NCBI GenBank assembly: GCA_003248965.1
Contig: QFQU01000006.1
Location: forward strand, 1 to 64,000
DNA from: Brevundimonas sp.
Lineage (GTDB): Bacteria > Pseudomonadota > Alphaproteobacteria > Caulobacterales > Caulobacteraceae
Direction: 5' to 3'
DNA: 64,000 bases
Made by a program: the position numbers and the translations under genes. The notes under the pieces were generated by a model. That model did not search any database. It was not told the origin of the DNA and saw only the letters and a list, made by a program, of their open reading frames with translations. Position 1 is the stretch's first letter. Each line of letters opens with the position of its first letter. Of this stretch, positions 55,592 to 63,764 are shown in pieces.

Positions 55592-56007
55592 CCGACGATC
55601 AAGCGGCCGCCATGGCGCGGTTGAAGGAAAAGGCGCCGGAGGCCGCAGAGCTGTTACGCCAGCTGGCCAACGCCAACCGGCTGCTGATCCTGTGTCACAT
55701 CGCCGAAGAGGAGCGCTCGGTGGGCCAGCTCGAGGCGGACCTCGGCATCAAGCAGCCGGCGCTATCCCAACAACTGGCTGAGCTGCGCCAGTATGGCCTG
55801 GTCAAGACCCGCCGTCAGTCCCGCTCGATCTTCTATTCGATCGCCGACGACCGGGCCCAGGCGGTCATGGGCATGCTCTACGAAATCTTCTGCGGCGATG
55901 CGAAGGCGGTCGGCGCGCGCGTCGCCGCCCCGGCGCCCCGCTCATCGACGCCGGCGCGCGGCGACACGGCGCAATTCGCCCGCATCACCGCCGTCGCACG
56001 GCGCTGA
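55588..56007 (+). CDS. bigR: ArsR-family sulfide/persulfide sensor, BigR/SqrR-like
   Basis: This is a 139-residue winged-helix repressor. The DNA-binding part is SVGQLEADLGIKQPALSQQLAELRQYGLVKTRRQSRSIFYSI. Cys36 (LLILCHIAE) and Cys102 (YEIFCGD) are 66 residues apart, the same spacing as the sensing pair Cys41/Cys107 of SqrR, which forms a tetrasulfide link on persulfide exposure. No metal-site histidines of SmtB type are evident. It overlaps the peroxiredoxin gene by four bases and lies beside the operator pair, so it is the likely master regulator of this sulfur region. Confidence 0.88.
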   Translation: MTDDQAAAMARLKEKAPEAAELLRQLANANRLLILCHIAEEERSVGQLEADLGIKQPALSQQLAELRQYGLVKTRRQSRSIFYSIADDRAQAVMGMLYEIFCGDAKAVGARVAAPAPRSSTPARGDTAQFARITAVARR

Positions 56008-56032
56008 CGGCCAACCCGCACAGGAGACTCTC

Positions 56033-56428
56033 GTGAAGGGCTTCATCGACAATATCGAACGTCTGACGGAAGAGAACACAGACTTTCGCCGCGTTCTCTA
56101 CACCGGCCACAATCTGCAGCTCGTCCTCATGGCCATTCCGCCCGGTCAGGAGATCGGCGAAGAGGTCCACGACGACCGCGACCAGTTCTTCCGCATCGAG
56201 GCGGGCGAGGGCGAAATCTGGATCGACGGCGTCCGTCACGCCGTGAAGGCGGACGACGGGGTCATCGTCCCTCAGGGCGCCCGCCACAATGTGGTCAGCA
56301 CGGGGTCCGAACCGCTTCGGCTCTACACCCTCTATGGTCCGCCCGAGCATCGCGACGGCACGGTTCACGCCACGGTGGAACAGGCCTCCGCCGATCACCA
56401 GCATTTCGACGGCCGCACGACCGAATAA
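56033..56428 (+). CDS. Cupin-domain protein
   Basis: This 131-residue single-domain cupin has the motif GEEVHDDRDQFFRIEAGEGEIWIDG and a second motif VPQGARHNVVSTG, giving a metal site of histidines and glutamate. Small cupins of this type are often of unknown function; some resemble thiol dioxygenases. CAGGAGA precedes the GTG start. It is the third gene of the peroxiredoxin-regulator operon, so a sulfur or thiol role is possible. Confidence 0.85.
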   Translation: MKGFIDNIERLTEENTDFRRVLYTGHNLQLVLMAIPPGQEIGEEVHDDRDQFFRIEAGEGEIWIDGVRHAVKADDGVIVPQGARHNVVSTGSEPLRLYTLYGPPEHRDGTVHATVEQASADHQHFDGRTTE

Positions 56429-56431
56429 CCA

Positions 56432-57925
56432 TCAAGGGCCGACGTCGTCCGCATCGGCGCGCCGGTCGTCGGGCCGCGGCAGGTGCAGGGCGATACCCAA
56501 CGCCTCCGCCAGACGGGTGTCGCGACGATAGATGTCATCGCGAAAGGCGACGCGGCCCTGGCCGTCCAGAAAGGCCGTCCAATACAGCAGGCGCACGTCG
56601 ATCGGCCGACCGGTCGCCACCCGGACGGTCTCGCCGCTGTCCAGCGCGGCGTCGAATCGGGCGAGCCTTGCGGGGTCGGGCGCGAGCAGTAGCCGAGCGA
56701 AGCCGACCGCGTCCTGCACCCGCACGCAGCCGTGACTGAGATGGCGGAAGCTCCGCTCGAACGCACCCCGCGACGGGGTGTCGTGCAGGAAGATGGCGTA
56801 GCTGTCCTGAAGTTCGAACTTGACCTGGCCCAGGGCGGCGTTCGGGCCGGCGCGCTGAACCACCATGCCATTCTGAACCGTCATGTTGTTCGCCCGCATA
56901 TAGGCGGCGCCGCGTGGCAGGATCTCGCGCTGGGCGATGGAAGTCGGCACCGTCCAGGGCGGATTGGCGACCACCGAGGCGAAGGGCCGTTCGAGGCTGG
57001 GCGTCGCATTGTCGGCGTCACCCGTCACGACCCGCATCGAATGCACGGGCCGACCGTCCTTCCAGTAGACCATGATGGAGGCGGCGGTGTTCACCTCGAT
57101 CCGTTCCGGGGCGACGTCTCTCTTCAGCCAACGGCGGCGTTCCAAATTCAGCGCGATCTGGCGAGCGCGGGCCTCGGCCGAAATCGAGAGCGCCCGCTGT
57201 GTCGCCGGGCCGATGCGGGCGTCCGCTTCAAGACCGTGGCGCACCTGGAACGCCCGAACGGCCTCTTGCAGAACGGAGCCGTATTCACCGCCAGACGGGC
57301 CGACCATCGCGGCGGCGGCTTCGCTCAAATCGCCTTCCACCCGAAGGCGCGGCAGGAGGGCGGGAAGGCGGGGGTCGGACGCAAACGGTTCGATCGTTGC
57401 GCCCAGGGCGAAGGGCGGCCAACCGCCGCGGTCGGCGATGGCGCGATAGCGGAGGAAGCCGTCGCACAGGCCCTGATAGCCGCGGTCCTGGGGTGCGAGG
57501 CCGGCCATCGTCTCCGCAAGTGTTCGGTCGTCGACCGCCTTTGCGAGGAGAGGCGGCGTGTCGACCTGGTTGCGATCCATTTCCCAAAGCGTCTCGACGG
57601 ATGCTGGATTGACCCGGCCATGGGCGAGCGCCTCAGCCAGGATCAGGACGGCCTGGGTCAGTTCGACTTCGCCCAGGGCGAGACCGTGGGGCGCCGACAG
57701 CCCGTGGCGGTCCGCCAGAGCCAGGGCGTCCATGGCTTGCCGGCGCGCTGGCCCCGCCCAGGCGGGGCGTCCGCCGCGGGCGGCGTAGAAGGCTGTGGTC
57801 AGAGCAGTGATGTCAAAGGCGGCGGGCGCGGGTGCTGCTCGCGCCGCCGTCGAAACCCAAAGCGGCGCCGCTGCGGCCGCCAGCAGGTGTCGGCGGTTCA
57901 GGGTGAAGGAGCGACGGTCGGCCAT
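56432..57925 (-). CDS. YcbB-like L,D-transpeptidase
   Basis: This 497-residue periplasmic enzyme cross-links peptidoglycan by 3-3 bonds. A twin-arginine-like N terminus (NRRHLLAAAAAPLWV) forms a signal, followed by an YcbB N-terminal domain, a peptidoglycan-binding segment (VLQEAVRAFQVRHGLEADARIGPATQRAL) and the YkuD catalytic domain with FRHLSHGCVRVQD (Cys near residue 400). It is a monocistronic-looking gene whose start is 25 bases from a CtrA-like site. Its 3' end meets the cupin gene with a three-base gap. Confidence 0.92.
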   Translation of the reverse strand: MADRRSFTLNRRHLLAAAAAPLWVSTAARAAPAPAAFDITALTTAFYAARGGRPAWAGPARRQAMDALALADRHGLSAPHGLALGEVELTQAVLILAEALAHGRVNPASVETLWEMDRNQVDTPPLLAKAVDDRTLAETMAGLAPQDRGYQGLCDGFLRYRAIADRGGWPPFALGATIEPFASDPRLPALLPRLRVEGDLSEAAAAMVGPSGGEYGSVLQEAVRAFQVRHGLEADARIGPATQRALSISAEARARQIALNLERRRWLKRDVAPERIEVNTAASIMVYWKDGRPVHSMRVVTGDADNATPSLERPFASVVANPPWTVPTSIAQREILPRGAAYMRANNMTVQNGMVVQRAGPNAALGQVKFELQDSYAIFLHDTPSRGAFERSFRHLSHGCVRVQDAVGFARLLLAPDPARLARFDAALDSGETVRVATGRPIDVRLLYWTAFLDGQGRVAFRDDIYRRDTRLAEALGIALHLPRPDDRRADADDVGP

Positions 57926-57949
57926 GCCGCCGACACGGCAGGGTTCACC

Positions 57950-57964
57950 TTAAGGCAGGCTTAA
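57950..57964. promoter_or_regulatory. TTAA-N7-TTAA before L,D-transpeptidase, candidate CtrA box
   Basis: TTAAGGCAGGCTTAA matches the CtrA consensus fully and lies 25 bases from the transpeptidase start. The right TTAA contains the stop codon of the upstream gene. A cell-wall gene is a typical CtrA-regulated target in Caulobacter relatives, which raises confidence. Confidence 0.58.
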
Positions 57965-58734
57965 GGTTGGCCGGTCCGCCAGCCCCACCGCGCGAAGATG
58001 GCGGCCCCCTCGTCGGACTTCAAAAAGTCTAGGAAGGGCTGGGCGTCGGCGTCCTGGCGGCCGGTCTCTGTCACAACGGCGCCGGCGTCGCGGTAGATGC
58101 GGTAGGGCTCTTCGACCTCGACCACATCAGCGAGGTCCGGATTGGCGACCTGCCAGATGCCCCAGATGATCCAGGCGTCCAGCGTCGGGTCGTCGATCCA
58201 GGCCTGTCGGGCCTCGGCGCTGTTGCGGGCGTAGACGACGATGTTGCGACGCAGCGCGCGCACCTTGGCGATGTCGCCGGTGCGAGCGGCCATGTCCTCC
58301 CACAGGCCGTTCTGGCCCGCGCCGTTGACGACCAGGACCCGGCGACCCGGCTGGAAAAGATCCTCCAGGCCGCCGATGCTGTTCGGATTTCCCGGCCGAA
58401 CGAGGATGGAGGCGGTGCGCAGATAGAGCGGCTCGACCGCCTCTGCGCGGATGCGGCCCTCCAGGGCGCTGACAAAGTCGGTCATCATCGTCTCGGAGCC
58501 CGAGAAGATCAGGTCGCCGTCCACCTTGGCCTGGTCCAGCCATTGGGGCGTAGGTCCGGCGACGACGGCCACGGCGCGACCGGTGCGCGCCTCATAAGCC
58601 TTCGCCGCGTCGCGCATGGCGGGGGCGGGGCCGCCTGGACCGTAGACATGAAGAGGATCGGCAGGCGTCTGGGCGTGGGCGGCCAGGGCCGTTGCGCTCA
58701 GGAGGGCGGCCAGCGTCAGTGCGGACAGGCGCAT
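57961..58734 (-). CDS. Periplasmic solute-binding protein, ModA-like
   Basis: This 257-residue protein has a Sec signal (residues 1-22, ending AHAQ) and a type II periplasmic-binding fold resembling molybdate/sulfate-binding ModA proteins (LHVYGPGGPAPAMRDAAKAYEARTG...; DPTLDAWIIWGIWQVA). No ABC permease or ATPase gene accompanies it. It follows the MBL gene with a one-base TGATG junction, so it belongs to the second peroxiredoxin operon. An accessory sulfur-anion role is plausible. Confidence 0.8.
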   Translation of the reverse strand: MRLSALTLAALLSATALAAHAQTPADPLHVYGPGGPAPAMRDAAKAYEARTGRAVAVVAGPTPQWLDQAKVDGDLIFSGSETMMTDFVSALEGRIRAEAVEPLYLRTASILVRPGNPNSIGGLEDLFQPGRRVLVVNGAGQNGLWEDMAARTGDIAKVRALRRNIVVYARNSAEARQAWIDDPTLDAWIIWGIWQVANPDLADVVEVEEPYRIYRDAGAVVTETGRQDADAQPFLDFLKSDEGAAIFARWGWRTGQP

Positions 58735-59633
58735 CAAGAATTCTCCTGGGGCGGGGCGAAGTGATTGGCGGGGATCTTGAAATAGACGCGCCCGTCCGGC
58801 GCGGCCGGCGGCAGCACCCCGCCGCGGATGTTCACCTGAAGCGCGTAGAGCATCAGGTTCGGCAAGGGCAGGGTGGCGTCCCGGCCGTCGCGAAGCCGCA
58901 CGAAATCCGCTTCTCCGCGTCCGCCGCCGACATGGATGTTGTCCGCCTTCTGCTCTCTCACGGTGCTGAAGCAGGCGGGCTCGCGGCCATCGGGACCGTA
59001 GTCGTGGCCGACGAAGACGCCGGTCTCCTCGGGCAGGGCCAGGATGTCCTGGATGCTTCGGTAGAGGGCCTTGGAATCGCCGCCCGGAAAGTCGGCGCGC
59101 GAAGTGCCGGCATAGGGCATCATCAGGGTGTCGTGGACGAAGGCGTTGCCGCCGATCACATAGGTGATGGACGCCAGGGTGTGGCCTGGGGAGAAGATGA
59201 CCCGCCCCGGCAGGCCGCCGACAGCAAACGCATCGCCGGCCTGGAAGAGACGGTCCCACTGGCGACCGTCGGTCGGGAAGTCGTCGTCCAGGCCGTAGAT
59301 GTCCTTCCACAGCCTCTGGACGCCAACCACTTTCTCGCCGATGGCGGTTGGAGCCTCCAGCTTCTCGTTGAGATAGGGCGCGGCCGAGAAATGGTCGGCA
59401 TGGGGATGGGTGTCCAGCAGCCATTCGACGGTCAGGCCTTCAGCCTTGACGTAGTCCAGGATGGCGTCGGCGTTGCGGGTCGAGGTCGCCGCGGCCTTCT
59501 CGTCGAAATCCCAGACCGGATCGATGATCGCGCATTTGCGGCTGACCGGGTCGGAGACGACATATTGCCAACTGCCGGTCTTCTTGTCGTGGAGCGCCGC
59601 GATGCGCGCTCCGCCGTGGTCGATGATCTGCAT
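58734..59633 (-). CDS. Second MBL-fold hydrolase, ETHE1-like
   Basis: This is a 299-residue MBL-fold enzyme related to that at 53886-54827. Its metal motif is THPHADH (75-81), with SPGHTLASITYV, YAGTSRADFPGG and GHDYGPDG. The ATG at 59633 has CGGAGCC upstream; the longer open frame overlaps the peroxiredoxin gene end and was not chosen. It lies 64 bases after the second peroxiredoxin and overlaps the ModA-like gene by one base. Confidence 0.88.
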   Translation of the reverse strand: MQIIDHGGARIAALHDKKTGSWQYVVSDPVSRKCAIIDPVWDFDEKAAATSTRNADAILDYVKAEGLTVEWLLDTHPHADHFSAAPYLNEKLEAPTAIGEKVVGVQRLWKDIYGLDDDFPTDGRQWDRLFQAGDAFAVGGLPGRVIFSPGHTLASITYVIGGNAFVHDTLMMPYAGTSRADFPGGDSKALYRSIQDILALPEETGVFVGHDYGPDGREPACFSTVREQKADNIHVGGGRGEADFVRLRDGRDATLPLPNLMLYALQVNIRGGVLPPAAPDGRVYFKIPANHFAPPQENS

Positions 59634-59697
59634 GAAGGCTCCGTTTGGTTTGCGAAGAAAAGGGCCGGACCGCTTGCGCGGCCCGGCCAGCGTCCGA

Positions 59698-60348
59698 TCA
59701 GGCGGCTTTCGGGGCGTCGGGGAGGTCGCGCGTTGAGAAATACCAGTCGGTGTAGACGTAACCCTCGGAGGCGCGGGCCTCAGCCGCCTCGGCGGTCTTG
59801 GGTGGGGGGACGATGGCCGGCTGGCCAGGGCGCCAGTTCTCAGGCGTCGCGACCCCGTTGGCGTCGGACGCCTGGAGCGCGGTGAGCAGCCGAACGAACT
59901 CTTCGATGCTGCGGCCATTGCTCATGGGATAGTAGACCATGGCGCGCAGCTTGCCTTCCGGATCGATCAGGAAGGTGGCGCGAACAGCCGAGGTGTCGGC
60001 CGCGCCAGGGTGGATCATCCCGTAAGCCTGGGCCACCTCCATCTTCAGATCCTCGATGATGGGGAAGGGGATTTCGACGCCGAACTTCTCCTTGATGTTC
60101 CGGGTCCAGGCCAGGTGCGAGAAGATGCTGTCGATCGAGAGCCCCAGGAGCTCGCAGTTCATGGCGGCGAATTCATCCGCGTGCTTGGCGAAGCCGATGA
60201 ACTCGGTCGTGCAGACCGGGGTGAAGTCCGACGGGTGGGAGAAGAGGATCAGCCATTTGCCGCGGTAATCGGCCAGGCTGCGGTCCCCGTGCGTGGTGCG
60301 GGCGTGAAAGTCGGGGGCGGGTTCGTTGAGGCGGGGCAGTCCGGTCAT
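59698..60348 (-). CDS. Second peroxiredoxin, Prx6-like
   Basis: This is a 216-residue 1-Cys-type peroxiredoxin with Cys46 in HPSDFTPVCTTEF and the Prx6 C-terminal domain (PENWRPGQPAIVPPP). The start follows GGAGATATCG. It is a paralogue of the enzyme at 54932-55591 and has its own copy of the candidate operator 42 bases upstream of its ATG, making it the likely head of a regulated three-gene operon with the MBL and ModA-like genes. Confidence 0.92.
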   Translation of the reverse strand: MTGLPRLNEPAPDFHARTTHGDRSLADYRGKWLILFSHPSDFTPVCTTEFIGFAKHADEFAAMNCELLGLSIDSIFSHLAWTRNIKEKFGVEIPFPIIEDLKMEVAQAYGMIHPGAADTSAVRATFLIDPEGKLRAMVYYPMSNGRSIEEFVRLLTALQASDANGVATPENWRPGQPAIVPPPKTAEAAEARASEGYVYTDWYFSTRDLPDAPKAA

Positions 60349-60389
60349 GTCGATATCTCCTTCAGACGCCCCAATGAACAATTACATAC

Positions 60390-60406
60390 ATACTTACGCA
60401 AACTAA
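60390..60406. promoter_or_regulatory. Second candidate BigR/SqrR operator
   Basis: Plus-strand reading ATACTTACGCAAACTAA; the reverse strand reads TTAGTTTGCGTAAGTAT, which aligns with ATAGTTCGTGCAAGTAT at 54869-54885 (thirteen of seventeen bases). The separation from the start codon (41 bases) is identical in the two promoters. Confidence 0.58.
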
Positions 60407-60447
60407 TAGTTCTTATGCTCAGGAAAGGTTCCGCCTATGCCGAGCCG

Positions 60448-60972
60448 TCAGTTCACAACCAGGGCGTATCCGGCCTGTTGAAGGTGGATGACCGTCATCA
60501 GGGCGGCGAGATCAACGCTCACGCCCGCTTCGAGATCGGCTTGCGCGATGCCGTTCCCCGCCATGGCCTGGCCGCACAGTCGAACCTGGACGCCGGCGGC
60601 GATGAGGGCGCGGATCAGGGCGCTGTTGGGGTTGGCGTCGCCCTTGCCGCGCGCGGTCCAGGCGGCGTCGGAGAGAACTGCAGGGGTGGCGGCGCCGTGC
60701 AGGACGACCACGATCTGACGGTGGTCGGCGTCCACGCCGCCCGCCGCCAGCATATTCACCAGCCGCGCGACGCGATCCAATCCCTTCAGCGGCCTGTCGT
60801 CCGCACCGCCCTGGGACACGTCGAAGATGACCCGATAGATGCGCGACGGATCCGGCTGTTCGCCGGCCTCGGGCAGGGGCTTGAAGCCGCCGAAGCCTGA
60901 GACAGCCTGGGCGAAGCTCGGGGAGGCCGCCAGGGAGGCGGCCAAGGACAGGGCGATCACGAGGGTTTTCAT
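60448..60972 (-). CDS. Periplasmic DsrE-family protein
   Basis: This 174-residue protein has a Sec signal (ending SFAQ) and a DsrE/TusD-type domain. The conserved active cysteine is Cys133 in VQVRLCGQAMAGNGI. Cytoplasmic DsrE relatives pass sulfur as persulfides; periplasmic ones of this kind may handle sulfane sulfur outside the cytoplasm. It follows the methyltransferase gene by 29 bases and is the last gene of the right-hand operon. Confidence 0.87.
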   Translation of the reverse strand: MKTLVIALSLAASLAASPSFAQAVSGFGGFKPLPEAGEQPDPSRIYRVIFDVSQGGADDRPLKGLDRVARLVNMLAAGGVDADHRQIVVVLHGAATPAVLSDAAWTARGKGDANPNSALIRALIAAGVQVRLCGQAMAGNGIAQADLEAGVSVDLAALMTVIHLQQAGYALVVN

Positions 60973-61001
60973 GGCGGGTTCCGGTGTGCGGGCGCTGGGG
61001 G

Positions 61002-61619
61002 TCAGGGACGGCGGGCGATGAGATCGATCAGGGCGGACCGGCCGCTGTGGCCGGCGCCTTCGGAGACGTCGCTGTCGTGGCTTTTCAGATGCAGGATGTC
61101 GAAGTCGGCGAAGGCGTCGCGGAGCAGCGCCTCGGTGTAGAGGTTCTCGACCTGCCCCGGACCGCCGGTGCCATAGGCGATCTGTTCCGGCCGATAGCCC
61201 TGCAACAGGACCAGGCCGCCAGGCTTCACGGCCGCCTTCATACGCTCGAAAAGTCGGTCGCGCTGGGGAGGCGGGGCGAACTGAATGAAGACGGCGACCA
61301 CGACGTCGAACGCACCCTGCGGCCAGCCCCAGGTCTCGAAGTCCGCCACCTGGGCGTCCAGTGTGACGCCACGTCGCTCGGCCAGGGCGAGGGCCTTCTC
61401 GACCGCGCGCGGGGCGATATCCGTGGTGGTGACGGCCAGGCCCTGTTCGGCGAGCCACACGCCGTTTCGGCCCTCGCCGTCGGCGACCGCCAGAGCGGTC
61501 ATGCCGGGCTGGAGCCGCGCGATCTGAGCGGCCAGGAAGGCGTTGGGCGTCTCGCCGAACAGATAGTCCTGGCGGTCATAGCGGCTGTTCCAGAAGTCGC
61601 GGGCGGCGACGGAGTCCAT
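61002..61619 (-). CDS. Class I SAM-dependent methyltransferase
   Basis: This 205-residue enzyme has motif I-like ALAVADGEGRNGVWLAEQG, TTTDIAPRAVEKA and FDVVVAVFIQFAPPPQRDRLF, close to tellurite-resistance TehB and thiol/thiopurine methyltransferase-like proteins. Methylation of sulfide or a thiol would fit its sulfur operon, but the substrate is unknown. It begins 11 bases after the SoxB-like gene stop. Confidence 0.85.
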   Translation of the reverse strand: MDSVAARDFWNSRYDRQDYLFGETPNAFLAAQIARLQPGMTALAVADGEGRNGVWLAEQGLAVTTTDIAPRAVEKALALAERRGVTLDAQVADFETWGWPQGAFDVVVAVFIQFAPPPQRDRLFERMKAAVKPGGLVLLQGYRPEQIAYGTGGPGQVENLYTEALLRDAFADFDILHLKSHDSDVSEGAGHSGRSALIDLIARRP

Positions 61620-61630
61620 AAGGTGTTCCT

Positions 61631-63058
61631 TCAGATGATGAGGACGCTGACGGGCAGATCGGTCTCGCCAGGCGTATGGTCGGCGAACCAGGATTCAAGC
61701 GCGCCCACAGTGTCGATGTCGAGCGTCCGGCGGTCTCGCCCGTAATGTTCGGGCACCCCTTGGGCGGTGACGAAGGCCACCAGATAGTCCGCCTCCGGCT
61801 CGACAGGGCGGTCTCCGACCAGCAGGCGGTCGAGGCGCTGCCCCTTGGGATTCTCAAGCTTCACGAAGGCCGTGAGACCCCGGCAACGTTTGATGTAGCC
61901 GCCCATCTGCTCATACGGGTCGGCGGCGAAGGTGCGCTCCAGATTTTCTTCCAGCATCGCTTGCAACTCGGCCCCGGTCAGCGTCGTGCGTGAGATCGGC
62001 GGATTCATCGGCGCCATATTGTAGAGGTCGCCCAGAGTGACCGGACCCGGCGCGACGGGCGCGCCGTAGCGCCAGCCGTTGGAGAAGGCGATGTCCACGC
62101 CCGCCGCCTGCGCCGCCGCCGCCAGCAGGACGTCGTCCATCGGCGCGCTGGCCATGGCGTAGCGGTGAAGGGGGATGGCGGTGCGGCCGACGATGCGCGC
62201 CAGACGCTCGCGCTCGGGCGCCAGGGCCATCTCCACCAAGCCGGCGACTTGATCGTCTTCGGGGCCAGCGTCCACGGCTATGAGCCGATGGCGCCGCAGG
62301 CACACGCGGCCCTCTGCAATCTCCAGATCCAGCCGGCCGATATAGGCGCCGTGGCAGCCGGACTGGATGATCAGGGTGTCGCCGACGCGGGCCGGTTCGT
62401 GCAGGCGGTTATGGGTATGACCGCTCAGGATCACGTCGATGCCCGGCGTTTCGGCGGCCAGCTTCAGATCCTGCGGAAAGCCCAGGTGCGACAGCAGGAC
62501 GACCAGATCGACCTTTTCCTCGCGGAGCTGGTGCAGCTGCTCGCGGGCTTCGGCCACACCCATTTCAAACCGCACGCCTTCAGAGAAGGCGGGGGGCATC
62601 GTCTTGTCGATGATGGGGCAGGCCAGGCCGATCACGCCGATCCTCAGACCGCCGCGCTCGAACACCCACCGCCCGTCGAACTCCGGCGCGCCGTCATCCT
62701 TGCGGAAGACATTGGCGGCCAGGACGGGATAATCCAGTCCCGCCGCCAACGCCTTGAACCCCGCCGGGCCATAGGCGAACTCCCAGTGCGCCGTCATGGC
62801 GTCGATCTTCAGGGCGTTCATGATCGGAACCAGCGCCTCGCCCCGGCTGGCGACGGCGACCCGCGTGCCATGGAAGGTGTCGCCGTTGTCCAGGGTCAGG
62901 CATGCACCTTCGGCGCGCGCCTCTTCGAAGAGGCGCGCGATGCGGGCGACCCCGCCCAGCCGTTCGAACCGCCAGCCGCCTTCGGTGCGCACCAGTTCGG
63001 GATGCGGCTCGAGATAGCCGTGGAGGTCGTTCAGCTGGAGCAGGGTCAGGGTGGTCAT
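61631..63058 (-). CDS. SoxB/5'-nucleotidase-like metallophosphoesterase
   Basis: This 475-residue two-metal hydrolase shows TLLQLNDLHGYLEPH, DNGDTFHG, MTAHWEFAYG (where nucleotidases have GNHE/D, as in SoxB proteins), SHLGFP and SGHTHNRL, then a C-terminal 5'-nucleotidase-type domain with FSNGWRYGAPVAPGPVTLGDLYNMAPM. SoxB removes sulfate from protein-bound thiosulfonate in the periplasm, but this protein begins straight at the catalytic strand with no signal peptide. It lies eight bases after the DsbA-like gene. It could act on another substrate in the cytoplasm. Confidence 0.82.
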   Translation of the reverse strand: MTTLTLLQLNDLHGYLEPHPELVRTEGGWRFERLGGVARIARLFEEARAEGACLTLDNGDTFHGTRVAVASRGEALVPIMNALKIDAMTAHWEFAYGPAGFKALAAGLDYPVLAANVFRKDDGAPEFDGRWVFERGGLRIGVIGLACPIIDKTMPPAFSEGVRFEMGVAEAREQLHQLREEKVDLVVLLSHLGFPQDLKLAAETPGIDVILSGHTHNRLHEPARVGDTLIIQSGCHGAYIGRLDLEIAEGRVCLRRHRLIAVDAGPEDDQVAGLVEMALAPERERLARIVGRTAIPLHRYAMASAPMDDVLLAAAAQAAGVDIAFSNGWRYGAPVAPGPVTLGDLYNMAPMNPPISRTTLTGAELQAMLEENLERTFAADPYEQMGGYIKRCRGLTAFVKLENPKGQRLDRLLVGDRPVEPEADYLVAFVTAQGVPEHYGRDRRTLDIDTVGALESWFADHTPGETDLPVSVLII

Positions 63059-63066
63059 GGTCGGCT

Positions 63067-63741
63067 TCAGCGCAGCGGTTGTCCGGAGCGGATACGACCG
63101 ATCACCGCTTCGAGTTGCGCCTGGGGCATGCCGCCGGGGATCAGATTGCCGTTGATGATAAAGGCGGGCGTGCCCTGCAGGGCCAGGGCCGCCGCTTCTC
63201 GACCATTTCGGTCCAGCACCGCGTCGATGTCTGCGCGGTGTTCGGCCAGGTCCTGATTCAGGCGCGCCATGTCCACGCCGGCCGACTGGACCAGACGGGT
63301 GATGTCCGCCTGGTCGCCGATGCGCGACGGCGACAGCATGAAGGCGTTATGGACGGCCTCGTACTTGCCCTGATAGGCGGCGGCGAGGGCGGTCCGGGCG
63401 GCGGTCTCCGAGACGTCGCCGAAGATCGGCCAATCCTTGTACAGGACGCGCACCTTGGTGTCCGCCTTCAGCAGGCCGTCGATCTCAGGCTGCATCTTCT
63501 TGCAGTAGGGGCAGTTGTAATCGACGAAGCCGATGATGGTCACATCGGCGTTCTCGGCGCCGATGAAGGGCGCTGCGGGATCGCGCAGCAGGTCATTGAA
63601 GCCGACCTGGGCGATGGGCGGCATGTCTTGTCCGGAGGCGGCGGAAGGGCTGGCGGGCGCCGCGCCGTTGTCGGCGTCGGCCGGGCCGCAGGCGGCGAGC
63701 GCCAGGACGGCGGCGAAGGCAGGGGCGAAGGTGCGGTTCAT
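63067..63741 (-). CDS. DsbA-like thioredoxin-fold lipoprotein
   Basis: This 224-residue protein has a lipobox (ALAACGP, Cys18), so it should be lipid-anchored in the periplasm. The thioredoxin fold has CPYC in VDYNCPYCKKM and cis-proline in LQGTPAFIINGN. It resembles the DsbA/ScsC-type thiol oxidoreductases often encoded with Sox or cytochrome maturation genes. It is preceded by the TlpA-like gene (23-base gap) and followed by the SoxB-like gene. Confidence 0.88.
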   Translation of the reverse strand: MNRTFAPAFAAVLALAACGPADADNGAAPASPSAASGQDMPPIAQVGFNDLLRDPAAPFIGAENADVTIIGFVDYNCPYCKKMQPEIDGLLKADTKVRVLYKDWPIFGDVSETAARTALAAAYQGKYEAVHNAFMLSPSRIGDQADITRLVQSAGVDMARLNQDLAEHRADIDAVLDRNGREAAALALQGTPAFIINGNLIPGGMPQAQLEAVIGRIRSGQPLR

Positions 63742-63764
63742 GGAAGCTCCGTGAGGCGAGGGGG

